A DNA stretch of 64,000 nt from Dehalococcoidia bacterium (GCA_022824925.1 JAJDYW010000038.1:1-64000); one strand, 5' to 3'. Positions 26,203-34,781 are shown, numbered from the stretch's first letter. A program made the numbers and translations. Notes: generated by a model not told the origin, from the letters alone.

Positions 26203-27123
26203 TCAGCCCGATCGCGCAGGCCCCAGCAGGGCGGCGGAGCCCCACAGCCGCGCGATGGCGGAGGCCTTCTCGCGCCCGCTCAGGCTCACGCGCTCGGTGA
26301 GCACGTCGTAGTCGCGCGCCTCGATGCGCTGGAGCAGCTCGAAATAGACGCCCTGGAGCACGTTCACGCACATGCGCGAGCGCACGTCGAGGAGGGGCAG
26401 CAGGTGGCGTCCCCGGCGGAAGTACCGGTGCGCTCGCTCGCCCTGCGCCGCCATCATCGCCCGGAAGCGGTCGTCGTAGGTGCAGGCGAGGATGTCGTCG
26501 GGCGTCAGGTCGTGCGCCTTCAGCTCCTCGGTGGGGAAGTAGACGCGCCCCCGTTCGGCGTCCTCCCTCACGTCGCGCATGATGTTCACGATCTGCAGGC
26601 CGATGCCCATGCTCGTGGCGAACTCCTCCTCCCGCGGGTGGGGTTTCGCCCCGAAGATCGAGACGCAGATGTGGCCCACCATCGAGGCCACGCGGTAGCA
26701 GTACTGGCGAAGGTCGTCCCACGTCTCGTAGCGGTTGATGGTGAAGTCCATCTCCACCCCGTTCACCAGCTCGTCAAAGTGGCTCTGGGGCATCGCGAAC
26801 CGGTCGACGGCATCGCCCAGGGCGATGAACAGCGGCCCCTGGCGCGCTCCCTGGTAGCAGGCGTCGAGACGCTCACGCGCGAGCCCGATCTCGTGCTCCT
26901 GCCGGGTCCGGTCGGTCAGCTCGTCCGCGATGTCGTCGACGTAGCCGCTGAACGCGTAGGCGGCGTAGATGGCGTTCCGCTTCTCCGTGGGGAGGATGGT
27001 GAAGGCGTAGTAGAAATTGGACGCGCGATCCTTCGTGTAGGCCCGGCACCAGGCGTACGCCTCCTCCGGCGTGAAACGTTCATCCGCGTGCGCATCGAGC
27101 TCCGCCAGGACATCGAACGCCAT
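26203..27123 (-). CDS. hpnD: Presqualene diphosphate synthase HpnD
   Basis: 306-aa squalene/phytoene synthase family enzyme. SNFYYAFTILPTEKR and the first Asp-rich motif YVDDIADE fit HpnD; the second is the NIMRDVREDAERGR region. It condenses two farnesyl diphosphates into presqualene diphosphate. The ATG at 27123 follows an AGGGGGA site; the track's extra 30 residues are upstream sequence. Fits the HpnC/HpnD/HpnE route to squalene used instead of a single squalene synthase. Confidence 0.92.
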   Translation of the reverse strand: MAFDVLAELDAHADERFTPEEAYAWCRAYTKDRASNFYYAFTILPTEKRNAIYAAYAFSGYVDDIADELTDRTRQEHEIGLARERLDACYQGARQGPLFIALGDAVDRFAMPQSHFDELVNGVEMDFTINRYETWDDLRQYCYRVASMVGHICVSIFGAKPHPREEEFATSMGIGLQIVNIMRDVREDAERGRVYFPTEELKAHDLTPDDILACTYDDRFRAMMAAQGERAHRYFRRGRHLLPLLDVRSRMCVNVLQGVYFELLQRIEARDYDVLTERVSLSGREKASAIARLWGSAALLGPARSG

Positions 27124-27145
27124 GCAGTCCCCCTTTTCCCCTCTA

Positions 27146-28045
27146 TCAGAGTCCCAGGGCGACACGCGCCCCGTTGACGAGCGCGAGACGCGCCTTGACG
27201 CCCTTCGTGACACGCGGGCGCGCGCTCAGCGTGTCGTAGCCGGCCGCCTCGATGGCGTCCAGGATGGCCTCCCCGCCGAGGCGGAAGAGCCGGATATCGG
27301 TGCGGACCGAGCGGGAGACGCGCCTCTCGAGCTTCTTGCCTTCGGCGAAGCAGGCGCGCGCCCGCTCCACCTCGAACCGCATGAGCTCGCGGAAACGCTC
27401 GTCGAAGCGGCCGTCGATGATCTGCTGCTCGTCGACCCCGAAGCGCTCCAGGTCCTCCTGCGGCAGGTAGATGCGCCCCTTGCCGATGTCCACCGACACG
27501 TCCTGCCAGAAGTTCGCGAGCTGCAGGCCGATGCACGTCTGGTCGGAGAGAGCCACGCGCTCGGCGTCGCGGTAGCCCAGCACGGCCAGCACCATCTGGC
27601 CGACGGGCGTGGCCGAGTAGCTGCAGTACGTGAGCACGTCCTCGTAGGTGGCGAAGCGCGAGACGCGCTGGTCGATGCGGTTCGCCTCGATCAGCCGCAG
27701 GAAGGGATCCAGCGGGATCTCGCAGCGCTCGATCGTGCGCGCGACGGCGATGAGCAGGGGCCGTCGCGCGTCGCCGTCGAGGGCGTCGAGCAGGTCCTGC
27801 TCCCACGCATCGAGGAGGGCCAGGCGGTCGCCCTCAGCCTCGTCGCCCAGGTCATCCGTGTAGCGGCAGAAGGCATAGACCGCGAAGAAGTGCCGCCGCA
27901 AGCGCTTCGGCAGGAGGAACGAGACGACCGTGAAGTTCTCGTCGTGGTGGCGGGCGTAGCGTTCGCACCAGCGATAGGCCTCGCGGGGGGTCGTGGGGCG
28001 CTCGATCGGCCACCGCCGGAGGCTGTCGCCCGTGCCGGCGGTCAT
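27146..28045 (-). CDS. hpnC: Hydroxysqualene synthase HpnC
   Basis: 299 aa, paralogue of HpnD in the trans-isoprenyl diphosphate synthase fold. DENFTVVSFLLPKRLRRHFFAVYAFCRYTDDLGDE matches the HpnC N-terminal pattern, with the second Asp motif as NFWQDVSVDIGKGR. It turns presqualene diphosphate into hydroxysqualene. ATG at 28045 overlaps the shc stop (ATGA), so the genes are translationally coupled. The ORF track hides it in an antisense-like longer frame. Confidence 0.92.
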   Translation of the reverse strand: MTAGTGDSLRRWPIERPTTPREAYRWCERYARHHDENFTVVSFLLPKRLRRHFFAVYAFCRYTDDLGDEAEGDRLALLDAWEQDLLDALDGDARRPLLIAVARTIERCEIPLDPFLRLIEANRIDQRVSRFATYEDVLTYCSYSATPVGQMVLAVLGYRDAERVALSDQTCIGLQLANFWQDVSVDIGKGRIYLPQEDLERFGVDEQQIIDGRFDERFRELMRFEVERARACFAEGKKLERRVSRSVRTDIRLFRLGGEAILDAIEAAGYDTLSARPRVTKGVKARLALVNGARVALGL

Positions 28046-30015
28046 CCCAGCGGGTCCGTCTCGGGCAGGTGGATCGGCTCGCCGTCGCGCAGGCGGCGGT
28101 AGCGCCCCAGCGCCCACAGCGGCCAGTAGTTGCAATAGAGGTGGTACTTGAGCATGAAGTCCCGCGGGAAACCCGTCCCCGTGAAGTGTGGCTCGATCCA
28201 CTCCCCGTTCTCTGTCTGCGTGCGTACCAGGTAGTCGATGCCGCGCACGATCGCGGGGTGGTCGGGGGGCTCCAGCGCGAGCAGGGCGAGGAGCGCCCAC
28301 GCCGTCTGCGAGGCGGTGCTGGGGCCCTGGCCGCGGAGCGAGGGGTCCTCGTAGGTGGCGCAGCTTTCGCCCCAGCCGCCGTCGGCCTGCTGGTGGTACT
28401 CGAGCCAGCGCACGGCCTTCCGCAACCGCGGATCGGCCGCGTCGATGCCCGCCGCCAGGAGCGCGGGCACGGCCGCCCCGAGGCCGTACAGGTAGTTCAC
28501 CCCCCAGCGCCCCCACCACGAGCCGTCCGGTTCCTGCGTGTCCCAGAGGTAGTCGAGCGCCCGCTCCATCATCTCGTCGCTCGCGGGCGTCCCCTCGAGC
28601 GCGAACGCCTCCACGATGTGCGCGGTCACGTCTTCGGTGGGCGGGTCGAAGGTCGCTCCGAAGTCGGCGAAGGGGATACGGGCGACGAACTCGTCGTCGT
28701 TGTCGCGATCGAAGGCGCCCCAGCCGCCGTTGCGGGACTGCATCGCCCGCAGCCAGTTCTTCGCACGGTGGAAGGGGCCGTCCTTCCCCCGGACGTCCAC
28801 GAGGCGCAGGGCGATCAGCACCTCGGCGGTGTCGTCGGTGTCGGGGTAGAGCTCGTTGGAGAACTCGAAGGGGAAGCCGCCCGGCTCGACCCCGGGGACG
28901 GTCAGGGCCCAGTCGCCGAGGCTCTGGACCTCGTGCGCGAGCAGCCAGCGGCCGGCCTGCACGAGGGACTCGTCGTCGGCCGGTACCCCCGCCTCCCGCA
29001 GGCCGGTGATGGCGAGGGCGGTGTCCCACACGGGCGAGAGGCAGGGCTGCACCGAGAAGGTGTCGCCCCGGCGCAGGGCGAAGTCGCCGAGGAAGCCGTT
29101 GAGCCCCTTCTTCATGACAGGGTGGTCCATGGAGTAGCCGTGCGCCTTCAGGGCGATCAGCGAGTAGACCGACGGTGGCTGGATGACCCCCCACGTCCCG
29201 TCCGCCTCCTGGTGATCGACGATCCAGCGCTCGCACTGCTCGAGCGCGTACCTGCGCAGGGGCTTGAAGGGCAGGCGCTCGTGCGCGCGCAGGGCCTTGT
29301 CGATGGCGAGGAAGGCGTTGCGCCAGGTGAACGGCTTGCGGTCGCGCGAGAAGCGGATGGATCGCCGGTCGGCAGGGTCGAGGAAGAGCTCGTCGACGTG
29401 GGCGTGGTCGGGGATGGGCACGACGGGCTTGTAGGCCCACACGACGAGGATGGCGACGATCGTGGCCCGCGCCCACGACGCGAACATGTAGAGGTTCAGG
29501 GGCGAGGAGACCGGCATCAGGATCGACTCCGGGGGCATCGCCGGGAGCGCGTCCCAGTCGAACTGCCCGAACAGGGAGAGCCACAGCTTCGTGAAGATGC
29601 GGGTCGCGGCCACCCCACCCTTCGAGCGGATGAAGCGGCGGGCGCGCGTCATCTCCTCCCGCTCCGGATCCACCCCCGCGAGCTTGAGGGCGAAGTACGC
29701 CTCGGTGCTGATGCTGACGTCGCCCGGCCCGCCCCAGTAGACGGGCCAGGAGCCGTCCTCGCCCTGGAGCCCCAGCAGGTAGCGAACGATGCCCTGCTCA
29801 CGCTCCGGCTCGGTCGTGCCCAGGAAGTGCTCCAGCAGGAGGTGTTCGGCGGCCATCGTCGCGTTCGACTCGAGCTCGGCCCACCAGTACCCGTCCTCGG
29901 CCTGCAGGGAGAGGAGATGCTTGACGCTGCGATCGATGCAGCCGTCGAGGCTGGTCGCGCCTCCCGGAGCCGTGGCGGACGCGGCTTCCTGCCGGGTGGA
30001 GCTCGGGGCCGTCAC
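28042..30015 (-). CDS. shc: Squalene-hopene cyclase
   Basis: 657-aa terpene cyclase. It has the protonating DxDD motif as PDTDDTAEV and several QW repeats (QAEDGYWWAEL, QGEDGSWPVYW, QEADGTWGVIQ, QEPDGSWWGRW, QQADGGWGES). The enzyme cyclises squalene to hopene/diplopterol at the membrane. It starts at GTG 30015 inside the ispH stop (GTGA). This is the central gene of the hopanoid cluster. Confidence 0.96.
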   Translation of the reverse strand: MTAPSSTRQEAASATAPGGATSLDGCIDRSVKHLLSLQAEDGYWWAELESNATMAAEHLLLEHFLGTTEPEREQGIVRYLLGLQGEDGSWPVYWGGPGDVSISTEAYFALKLAGVDPEREEMTRARRFIRSKGGVAATRIFTKLWLSLFGQFDWDALPAMPPESILMPVSSPLNLYMFASWARATIVAILVVWAYKPVVPIPDHAHVDELFLDPADRRSIRFSRDRKPFTWRNAFLAIDKALRAHERLPFKPLRRYALEQCERWIVDHQEADGTWGVIQPPSVYSLIALKAHGYSMDHPVMKKGLNGFLGDFALRRGDTFSVQPCLSPVWDTALAITGLREAGVPADDESLVQAGRWLLAHEVQSLGDWALTVPGVEPGGFPFEFSNELYPDTDDTAEVLIALRLVDVRGKDGPFHRAKNWLRAMQSRNGGWGAFDRDNDDEFVARIPFADFGATFDPPTEDVTAHIVEAFALEGTPASDEMMERALDYLWDTQEPDGSWWGRWGVNYLYGLGAAVPALLAAGIDAADPRLRKAVRWLEYHQQADGGWGESCATYEDPSLRGQGPSTASQTAWALLALLALEPPDHPAIVRGIDYLVRTQTENGEWIEPHFTGTGFPRDFMLKYHLYCNYWPLWALGRYRRLRDGEPIHLPETDPLG

Positions 30016-30944
30016 GCGGCCTCCACCAGTGCCCGCAGTCGGGTCTCCACTTCGTCGATGGAGCTGTCGGGAGTAGAGGCGCCGGCCGTCAACCCGATAC
30101 GTTCGGCCCCCTCGAACCAGGCGGGATCGAGCTCGTGGGCGCTTTCGACGTGGTAGGTGCGGGCGCCTTCCCCCTCGCACACCTGGCGCAGGTGGCGCGT
30201 GTTCGCGCTCTTCTTCCCCCCGACCACCACCATGACGTCGACCTGATGGGCCAGCTCGGCGGCGGCCGCCTGCTGGCCCGTGGTGGCGTGGCAGAGCGTA
30301 TTCACGACGTGCATCTCGAAGTTCGCCTCGCGCTGCAGCAGCATCAGGTTGCCGACGAAGCGGGCGAAGTCGTCGATCTTGTGGGTGGTCTGGGCCATCA
30401 CCCCGATCTTGTTGGGGAAACCGCCGGGGAAGGTGTCGATGACCTCGCGCAGGTGGCCGATATCGGCGTGCTCGACGACCGTGACGCCGGAGCGGCCCTG
30501 CTCGTCGAAGGCCCAGCCCATGATGCCCCGCACCTCCTTGTGGCCGGGGTCGCCGAAGATGAGGGCGTGCCAGTTGTCGCGCACGAACTTCTGCGCGTAG
30601 CGCTGGGCCCGCGTTACGACCGGACAGGTCGTGTCGATGATGTCGAGCCCGGCGTCCTCGAGGTCGTGCAGGACCCGCTCGCCGACGCCGTGGGCGGTGA
30701 TGGCCACGCGCCCGTTGCCGACACGGTCGGCCGTAACGGCGCCGAAGTCGCCCTCGACGTCGTCCGGGCCGGGGAGCTGGTGCACCCCCGTCCGTTCAAG
30801 CTCCTCGACGACGTGGGGATTGTGGACGATCTCGCCGGCGCTCGCGATCGGGCGCTCGGGCGTAGCCTCGTCCTCCATAATCTGCACGGCGCGCCGAACG
30901 CCCATGCAGAACCCCATTTCGCTCGCGCGGATGATCTCGGCCAT
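30012..30944 (-). CDS. ispH: 4-hydroxy-3-methylbut-2-enyl diphosphate reductase
   Basis: 310 aa, last enzyme of the MEP isoprenoid pathway, making IPP and DMAPP. Three conserved cysteines that hold the [4Fe-4S] cluster appear in GFCMGVRRA, DTTCPVV and NTLCHATTGQQ; the family HGV and TTH elements (AHGVGER, AQTTHK) are present. ATG at 30944 follows GGGAGG; GTG at 30947 is an equal alternative. Leading the hopanoid operon, it would supply isoprenoid precursors to the downstream genes. Confidence 0.95.
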   Translation of the reverse strand: MAEIIRASEMGFCMGVRRAVQIMEDEATPERPIASAGEIVHNPHVVEELERTGVHQLPGPDDVEGDFGAVTADRVGNGRVAITAHGVGERVLHDLEDAGLDIIDTTCPVVTRAQRYAQKFVRDNWHALIFGDPGHKEVRGIMGWAFDEQGRSGVTVVEHADIGHLREVIDTFPGGFPNKIGVMAQTTHKIDDFARFVGNLMLLQREANFEMHVVNTLCHATTGQQAAAAELAHQVDVMVVVGGKKSANTRHLRQVCEGEGARTYHVESAHELDPAWFEGAERIGLTAGASTPDSSIDEVETRLRALVEAA

Positions 30945-30973
30945 CACTGACCTCCCTCGACCGGTGTGCGAAA

Positions 30974-30990
30974 GTAAAGTACCGGTAAAG
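30974..30990. promoter_or_regulatory. AT-rich stretch with TACCGGTA palindrome upstream of ispH
   Basis: The 66-nt gap before the ispH-shc operon has an unusually AT-rich core in which AAAGTA is repeated around the palindrome TACCGGTA. On the minus strand TTGCCT could serve as a -35. It is a plausible promoter/operator for the hopanoid operon, judged only on composition and symmetry. Confidence 0.3.
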
Positions 30991-31016
30991 TATAAGGCAA
31001 CCCCCTCGGCTGCCGT

Positions 31017-31331
31017 TCAGCGAAGTTTCACTGCCGTACCGTAGGCGAGCACCTCGGCGGCGCCCTGCATGATGGATGAAGTGGAGATGCGTACGCAGAC
31101 GATGGCGTCCGCCTCCATGGCCCGTGCTTCGGTCGTCAGGCGCGCGAGCGCCTCCTCGCGGGACTCGGACAACAGCTCGCGGTAGGCCTCGATCGGCCCG
31201 CCGGCGATGCTCCTGAACCCGGCCAGGACGTCGCGCCCGATATTCCGGGCGCGCACGGAGTTCGCCGTCACGACGCCGAGGGTCTCCGTGATCTCGCGGC
31301 CGGCCACGGTTTCCGAGGTCGTCATCAGCAT
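31017..31331 (-). CDS. YbjQ family (heavy-metal-binding domain) protein
   Basis: 104 aa, with the family start TTSETVAGREI, the GVVTANSVRARNIGRDVLAGFRSIAGG segment and a C-terminal strand EVLAYGTAVKL. YbjQ-like proteins form pentameric rings; function is unknown in most bacteria. ATG at 31331 has GGAGG 5 nt upstream; the track's longer start is not supported. Confidence 0.85.
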   Translation of the reverse strand: MLMTTSETVAGREITETLGVVTANSVRARNIGRDVLAGFRSIAGGPIEAYRELLSESREEALARLTTEARAMEADAIVCVRISTSSIMQGAAEVLAYGTAVKLR

Positions 31332-31397
31332 AGGCGCCTCCAGGCGGTCGGTGCCGCCGGCACCGTGTTGAAGAAGCGTAGCCGATCGTGCCATCGA

Positions 31398-31949
31398 TCA
31401 CCGCGCACCGTCGATTTCGCCGAGGTCGACGCCTTCCAGCAGGTCGATGCCTTCGAGGAAGAGGTCGACGGCCTCGCGGAAGTGGTCGGGGAGGATGGCA
31501 AGGACGACGGGCGCCCCATCGAGCAGGCGCGTCGCGATGATGGAGTCCTCGATGGACGCGCGCAGGTCGGGCTGGGGGAAGATGACGAGCGCCACCAGCG
31601 CCACCTGGCAGAGCAGCGCTCCCTGGAGAAAGCCGAAGGCCGCCCCCAGCAGCCGGTCGAGCCCGCCGAGGTTGAGGACGTCGACGCTGCGGCGCAGGAA
31701 GTAGCCGACGAGCTGCCCGGCCACGATCACGCCGAGGAAGATGGCCGCGAAGGACACCAGCGCGGAGGCCAGCGCGTTATCGATGATGGGCTCGACCTTG
31801 GGGACCATGTCGTCGTAGAAGACCCCGGCCACGGGCACGGCCAGGATGAGCGCCGCCAGCCCCACCAGCTCGCGCAGGAATCCCCGGCGGAAGGCCCGCC
31901 AGGTGAGCAGCGCCACGATTGCGACGATGACCAGGGAGACCCAGTTCAC
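31398..31949 (-). CDS. CvpA family membrane protein
   Basis: 183 aa with four predicted membrane segments; the first (VSLVIVAIVALLTWRAFRRGFLRELVGL) carries the arginine/glycine turn typical of CvpA/colicin V production proteins, and GGLDRLLGAAFGFLQGAL matches the family motif. The E. coli homologue affects colicin V export and envelope stress tolerance. GTG at 31949 sits 9 nt after a TAGCAT box. Confidence 0.85.
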   Translation of the reverse strand: MNWVSLVIVAIVALLTWRAFRRGFLRELVGLAALILAVPVAGVFYDDMVPKVEPIIDNALASALVSFAAIFLGVIVAGQLVGYFLRRSVDVLNLGGLDRLLGAAFGFLQGALLCQVALVALVIFPQPDLRASIEDSIIATRLLDGAPVVLAILPDHFREAVDLFLEGIDLLEGVDLGEIDGAR

Positions 31950-31958
31950 GATTGCGCC

Positions 31959-31964
31959 ATGCTA
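31959..31964 (-). promoter_or_regulatory. -10 box, leaderless promoter for cvpA-like gene
   Basis: TAGCAT on the minus strand, 9 nt before GTG at 31949. Confidence 0.4.
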
Positions 31965-32012
31965 CGACAGGCCCCCGAACGCAGATGTAAGGGCGCCTTG
32001 CCCGTCCGTCCC

Positions 32013-32018
32013 TAGAAT
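32013..32018 (+). promoter_or_regulatory. -10 box, leaderless promoter for the Trm112 gene
   Basis: TAGAAT, 6 nt before ATG at 32025, no ribosome binding site between. Confidence 0.5.
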
Positions 32019-32024
32019 GGCGTC

Positions 32025-32210
32025 ATGCGTCCCGGACTGCTGGACCTCCTCGCCTGCCCCCTCTGCAAGGGCGAGCTGACGCTGGCGGTGGCGGAGGAGG
32101 AGGGGGACGAGATCGTGCGCGGCACGCTCGCCTGCGCGGCCTGCGGCGAGGCCTTCCCGATCGAGGACGGCATCCCCAACCTGCTGCCCCCGGAGCTGCG
32201 CGAGGCATGA
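32025..32210 (+). CDS. Trm112 family zinc-ribbon protein
   Basis: 61 aa: LLDLLACPLCKGELTL and CAACGEAFPIEDGIPNLLP match the Trm112/YcaR family, whose four cysteines bind zinc. In eukaryotes and archaea Trm112 activates methyltransferases; bacterial copies often sit near tRNA or lipid genes. It overlaps the downstream membrane protein by 4 nt. Confidence 0.9.
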   Translation: MRPGLLDLLACPLCKGELTLAVAEEEGDEIVRGTLACAACGEAFPIEDGIPNLLPPELREA

Positions 32211-32461
32211 GCCATCCCCCGCCCGGCGCCGAGCCGCCCCCCGCCTACGACCAATCCCTGCACTGGACCCAGGTCGTGAACGGCCTCGCGCTGCTGCTGC
32301 TGGCGGCGATCGCCATCGCCGGGGTCGTCTTCTCCCTCGGCTTCAGCTGGTGGTTCGCGCCGGCTGCGCTCGTCCTTGTCCCGATCGCGGGGCTGGCCGC
32401 CTGGGGCGCGCTCGTGCAGTTGAGCGGCGGCGCCCGCATGGATGACCACCCCTGGGTCTGA
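32207..32461 (+). CDS. Small two-helix membrane protein
   Basis: 84 aa: a proline-rich N-terminus (MSHPPPGAEPPPAYDQS) then two close hydrophobic segments (VNGLALLLLAAIAIAGVVF and FAPAALVLVPIAGLAAW). It overlaps the Trm112 gene (ATGA) and is likely co-translated. No family recognised. Confidence 0.65.
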   Translation: MSHPPPGAEPPPAYDQSLHWTQVVNGLALLLLAAIAIAGVVFSLGFSWWFAPAALVLVPIAGLAAWGALVQLSGGARMDDHPWV

Positions 32462-32474
32462 TGCCTCCCGGCTG

Positions 32475-32969
32475 CTAGCCGGGGATGCGCAGGCGCACGC
32501 CCGTGCGCTCGTGCCCCCTCGTGTCGAGCCCCGCGAGGACCGCCGCCGCGCTTCGCGCCAGCACCGGCAGGGAGCCATCCGCAATCTCCGAGAGGGGTAG
32601 CAGCACGAACGCGCGCTCGGCGATGCGGGGGTGGGGGAGGGTCAGCGCCTCCGTTGCCACCTCCTGGTCGCCACGGAAGAGCAGGTCGATGTCGATGGGG
32701 CGGGGGCGCCAGTGACCTGCCGGCCTCCGGCCCAGCAGCCGCTCGACCTCCTTCGCCACATCCAGCAGCTCTGCCGGCGAACGCGCCGTCCGCACGACGG
32801 CGGCCGCGTTCAGGTAGCGGGGCTGGTCGGCGGGAACGGGGGGCGTCTCCCAGACCGACGAGACGCGCACCGCCCCGACGCCCCGCTCGGCGAGCAGGTC
32901 GAGCGCCGCCTGCAGGTTGGCCGCGCGGTCGCCGAGGTTGGAACCGAGCGCCACGATCGCGTCGCTCAC
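32475..32969 (-). CDS. folK: 2-amino-4-hydroxy-6-hydroxymethyldihydropteridine pyrophosphokinase
   Basis: 164-aa HPPK that transfers pyrophosphate from ATP to hydroxymethyl-dihydropterin in folate synthesis. Signatures: VALGSNLGDR, the SSVWETPPVPADQPRYLNA segment, and RRPAGHWRPRPIDIDLLF, which includes the family PRxIDIDLL motif, followed by LPHPR. GTG at 32969 overlaps the folP stop. Confidence 0.93.
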   Translation of the reverse strand: MSDAIVALGSNLGDRAANLQAALDLLAERGVGAVRVSSVWETPPVPADQPRYLNAAAVVRTARSPAELLDVAKEVERLLGRRPAGHWRPRPIDIDLLFRGDQEVATEALTLPHPRIAERAFVLLPLSEIADGSLPVLARSAAAVLAGLDTRGHERTGVRLRIPG

Positions 32970-33835
32970 GGCGACCGCCACCGGCCGCGGCTGATGGCGT
33001 CGGCCACCGCCGCCACCTTCCCCATCTCGGCCATGTCGTGGACGCGCACGAGGTCGACGCCCTTCGCGATGGCGATGGCGACCGCCGCCGCCGTTCCCTC
33101 CACGCGCTCCTCCACGGGCGCATCGAGCACCAGCCCCAGCGTCGACTTGCGCGAGGGGCCCAGCAGCAGGGGCTGGCCCGCGACCGCAAGCTCGTCGAGC
33201 CGCCGGATCAGCTGGAGGTTCTCTTCCGGGGTCCAGCCGAAACCGAAGCCGGGGTCGAGGATGATGTGGTCGCGGGGGATGCCTGCGTCCTGGGCGAGGC
33301 GCAGGCTCTCCGTCCAGCCCGCGAGCACGTTTGCGACCACGTCGCCGGGTGGCCTTCCCCGCTGGTTGTGCATGGCGACCAGCGCCGCCCCCCGCCTCGC
33401 CACCACGCCCGCCATGGCCGTATCCGCACGCAGCCCGTTGATGTCGTTGACCACGTCGGCGCCCGCGTCGAGCGCCGCCTCCGCGACCTCCGCGTGCTGC
33501 GTGTCGATGGAGATGGGCAGGTCGGTGGCGGCGCGGATGGCGGCGACGGCCGGGATCGCCCGCGCTGCTTCCTCGGCGGGTGTGACGGGCACGGCGCCCG
33601 GCCGCGTCGACTCCGCCCCGACGTCGATGACGTCGGCGCCTGCTTCCTCGAGCGTCCGCGCCAGGGCGGCCGCGGCCTGCGGGTCGTCCCCGATGCCGTC
33701 GCCGCTGAAGGAGTCGGGCGTGACGTTCACGATGGCCATCACGTACGTGCGCGCCCCCCACTCGAACGTACGCCCGCGCAGGCTCAGGCAGGGCGAGGCG
33801 TAGGCGCGGATGGCCGGGTCGGGAGAGCCGGAGAT
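32966..33835 (-). CDS. folP: Dihydropteroate synthase
   Basis: DHPS, which condenses DHPP with p-aminobenzoate. Motifs: VMAIVNVTPDSFSGDG, DVGAESTRPGA, NDINGLRAD, ILDPGFGFGWTPEEN and GPSRKSTL. The track's 258-aa call starts at GTG 33742, inside the first strand; homologues begin about 15-20 residues earlier, and the frame is open upstream with the expected RGRTFEWGARTYV. No ATG/GTG/TTG occurs there. An AGGAGGT site, 10 nt after the stop of the MPN gene, points at ATC 33833-33835 with 6-nt spacing, giving about 289 aa with an AUC start. CTG at 33785-33787 is another possibility. Confidence 0.88.
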   Translation of the reverse strand: MSGSPDPAIRAYASPCLSLRGRTFEWGARTYVMAIVNVTPDSFSGDGIGDDPQAAAALARTLEEAGADVIDVGAESTRPGAVPVTPAEEAARAIPAVAAIRAATDLPISIDTQHAEVAEAALDAGADVVNDINGLRADTAMAGVVARRGAALVAMHNQRGRPPGDVVANVLAGWTESLRLAQDAGIPRDHIILDPGFGFGWTPEENLQLIRRLDELAVAGQPLLLGPSRKSTLGLVLDAPVEERVEGTAAAVAIAIAKGVDLVRVHDMAEMGKVAAVADAISRGRWRSP

Positions 33836-33845
33836 GGCGGACCTC

Positions 33846-34265
33846 CTAAGGCTCGAGCGTGAACTCCTGCTCCGTCGCCTCCCCGTCCTCGATGTGGAAG
33901 ACGCGCACGTCGGGGCGCTCGCGGTTCGCGATGCTGACGACGAAGTGCACGAAGGGCGGGCCGAAGAAGGTGCTCATCATGCGGATGTCGGTGGGGCTGG
34001 GGCGGGCGGGGCTGCCAGTGTGCGAGTGGTAGAACCCCGCGAGCGTGTCCCCCGCCTCGTCGAGCGCCTCCTCGATGCGGCGCTGCTCGCGGAAGTCGAT
34101 GCTGAAACGGTACGGACTCGCCTCGGCGTTGGCCGCCCGGTGCAGCGCCGTGACGACGCCGTCGCGCGAGCCGACGATGCCGCAGCACTCGTTGGGCGCA
34201 TCCTCGAGGGCGTGCGCGATCATCGCGTCGAGGTGTTCCTGGCGGAGGGTGATCACGGTGGCCAT
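33846..34265 (-). CDS. Mov34/MPN/PAD-1 (JAMM) family metalloprotease-like protein
   Basis: 139 aa. The JAMM signature is GFYHSHTGSPARPSPTD (HxHx7Sx2D type) with an upstream Glu in NECCGIVG. Bacterial stand-alone MPN proteins (M67) process ubiquitin-like or sulfur-carrier (ThiS/MoaD-like) tails, e.g. in cysteine synthesis with CysO; no such partner is visible here. ATG at 34265 follows a TAGACT box by 6 nt. The stop overlaps the putative folP ribosome binding site. Confidence 0.9.
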   Translation of the reverse strand: MATVITLRQEHLDAMIAHALEDAPNECCGIVGSRDGVVTALHRAANAEASPYRFSIDFREQRRIEEALDEAGDTLAGFYHSHTGSPARPSPTDIRMMSTFFGPPFVHFVVSIANRERPDVRVFHIEDGEATEQEFTLEP

Positions 34266-34271
34266 CGCTTC

Positions 34272-34277
34272 AGTCTA
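34272..34277 (-). promoter_or_regulatory. -10 box, leaderless promoter for the MPN gene (likely folP/folK operon)
   Basis: TAGACT on the minus strand, 6 nt before ATG at 34265. Confidence 0.45.
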
Positions 34278-34286
34278 CGTTCCGCG

Positions 34287-34781
34287 CTACTGCCGGTACT
34301 CGCCGTAGCCTTCCGCGCGCAGCCGCCGCCACACCTCCCCGCTGGCCGAGTACCGCTCCATCAGGTACGGGTAGACGGCCTTCACCTGGAAGAGCGCTTC
34401 CATGCACTCCTGCGCGAGGTGGCGGTCCAGCACGGTCGGATGGGCGTCGGGCTCGACCACGTCGATGGCGAGCCCCTCCTCGTAGCCGCCGGGGGCGGCC
34501 GGCATGCCGGGCGGCTGGTCGGCGAGGATGCCCGCCTCCGAAAGGGAGGCGATCGCCTCCCGCAGCCGCTCGCGAAAGGCGGGCGTGACGCGGCCGCCGG
34601 CGAGGTGGCGCTCCGCCTCGCCTTCGAGCAGCCCCAGCACGCGCGCGGTCACGTAATCGACGCGGAAGGTGTCGCTGCCGGCGGCGCGGGCGGGGGGAAG
34701 CCCCGCGCAGAGCACGCCGAGAAGAGCGCGCTCGATTTCGGCCAGGCTCCCGGGTGCGATGGCGGGGCGGGGCTCGGTCAT
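34287..34781 (-). CDS. Hypothetical protein
   Basis: 164 aa, soluble, mixed alpha with acidic patches (EEGLAIDVVEPDAHP) and a C-terminal helical stretch AQECMEALFQVKAVYPYLMERY. No recognised domain. A TACGAT box 8 nt upstream of ATG 34781 and strong third-position GC support it as a real gene. It is divergent from thrB. Confidence 0.6.
   Translation of the reverse strand: MTEPRPAIAPGSLAEIERALLGVLCAGLPPARAAGSDTFRVDYVTARVLGLLEGEAERHLAGGRVTPAFRERLREAIASLSEAGILADQPPGMPAAPGGYEEGLAIDVVEPDAHPTVLDRHLAQECMEALFQVKAVYPYLMERYSASGEVWRRLRAEGYGEYRQ

Noticed and set aside
28069-30156. 695-aa plus-strand ORF opposite shc
   Set aside because: Antisense shadow of squalene-hopene cyclase, whose motifs are unambiguous.
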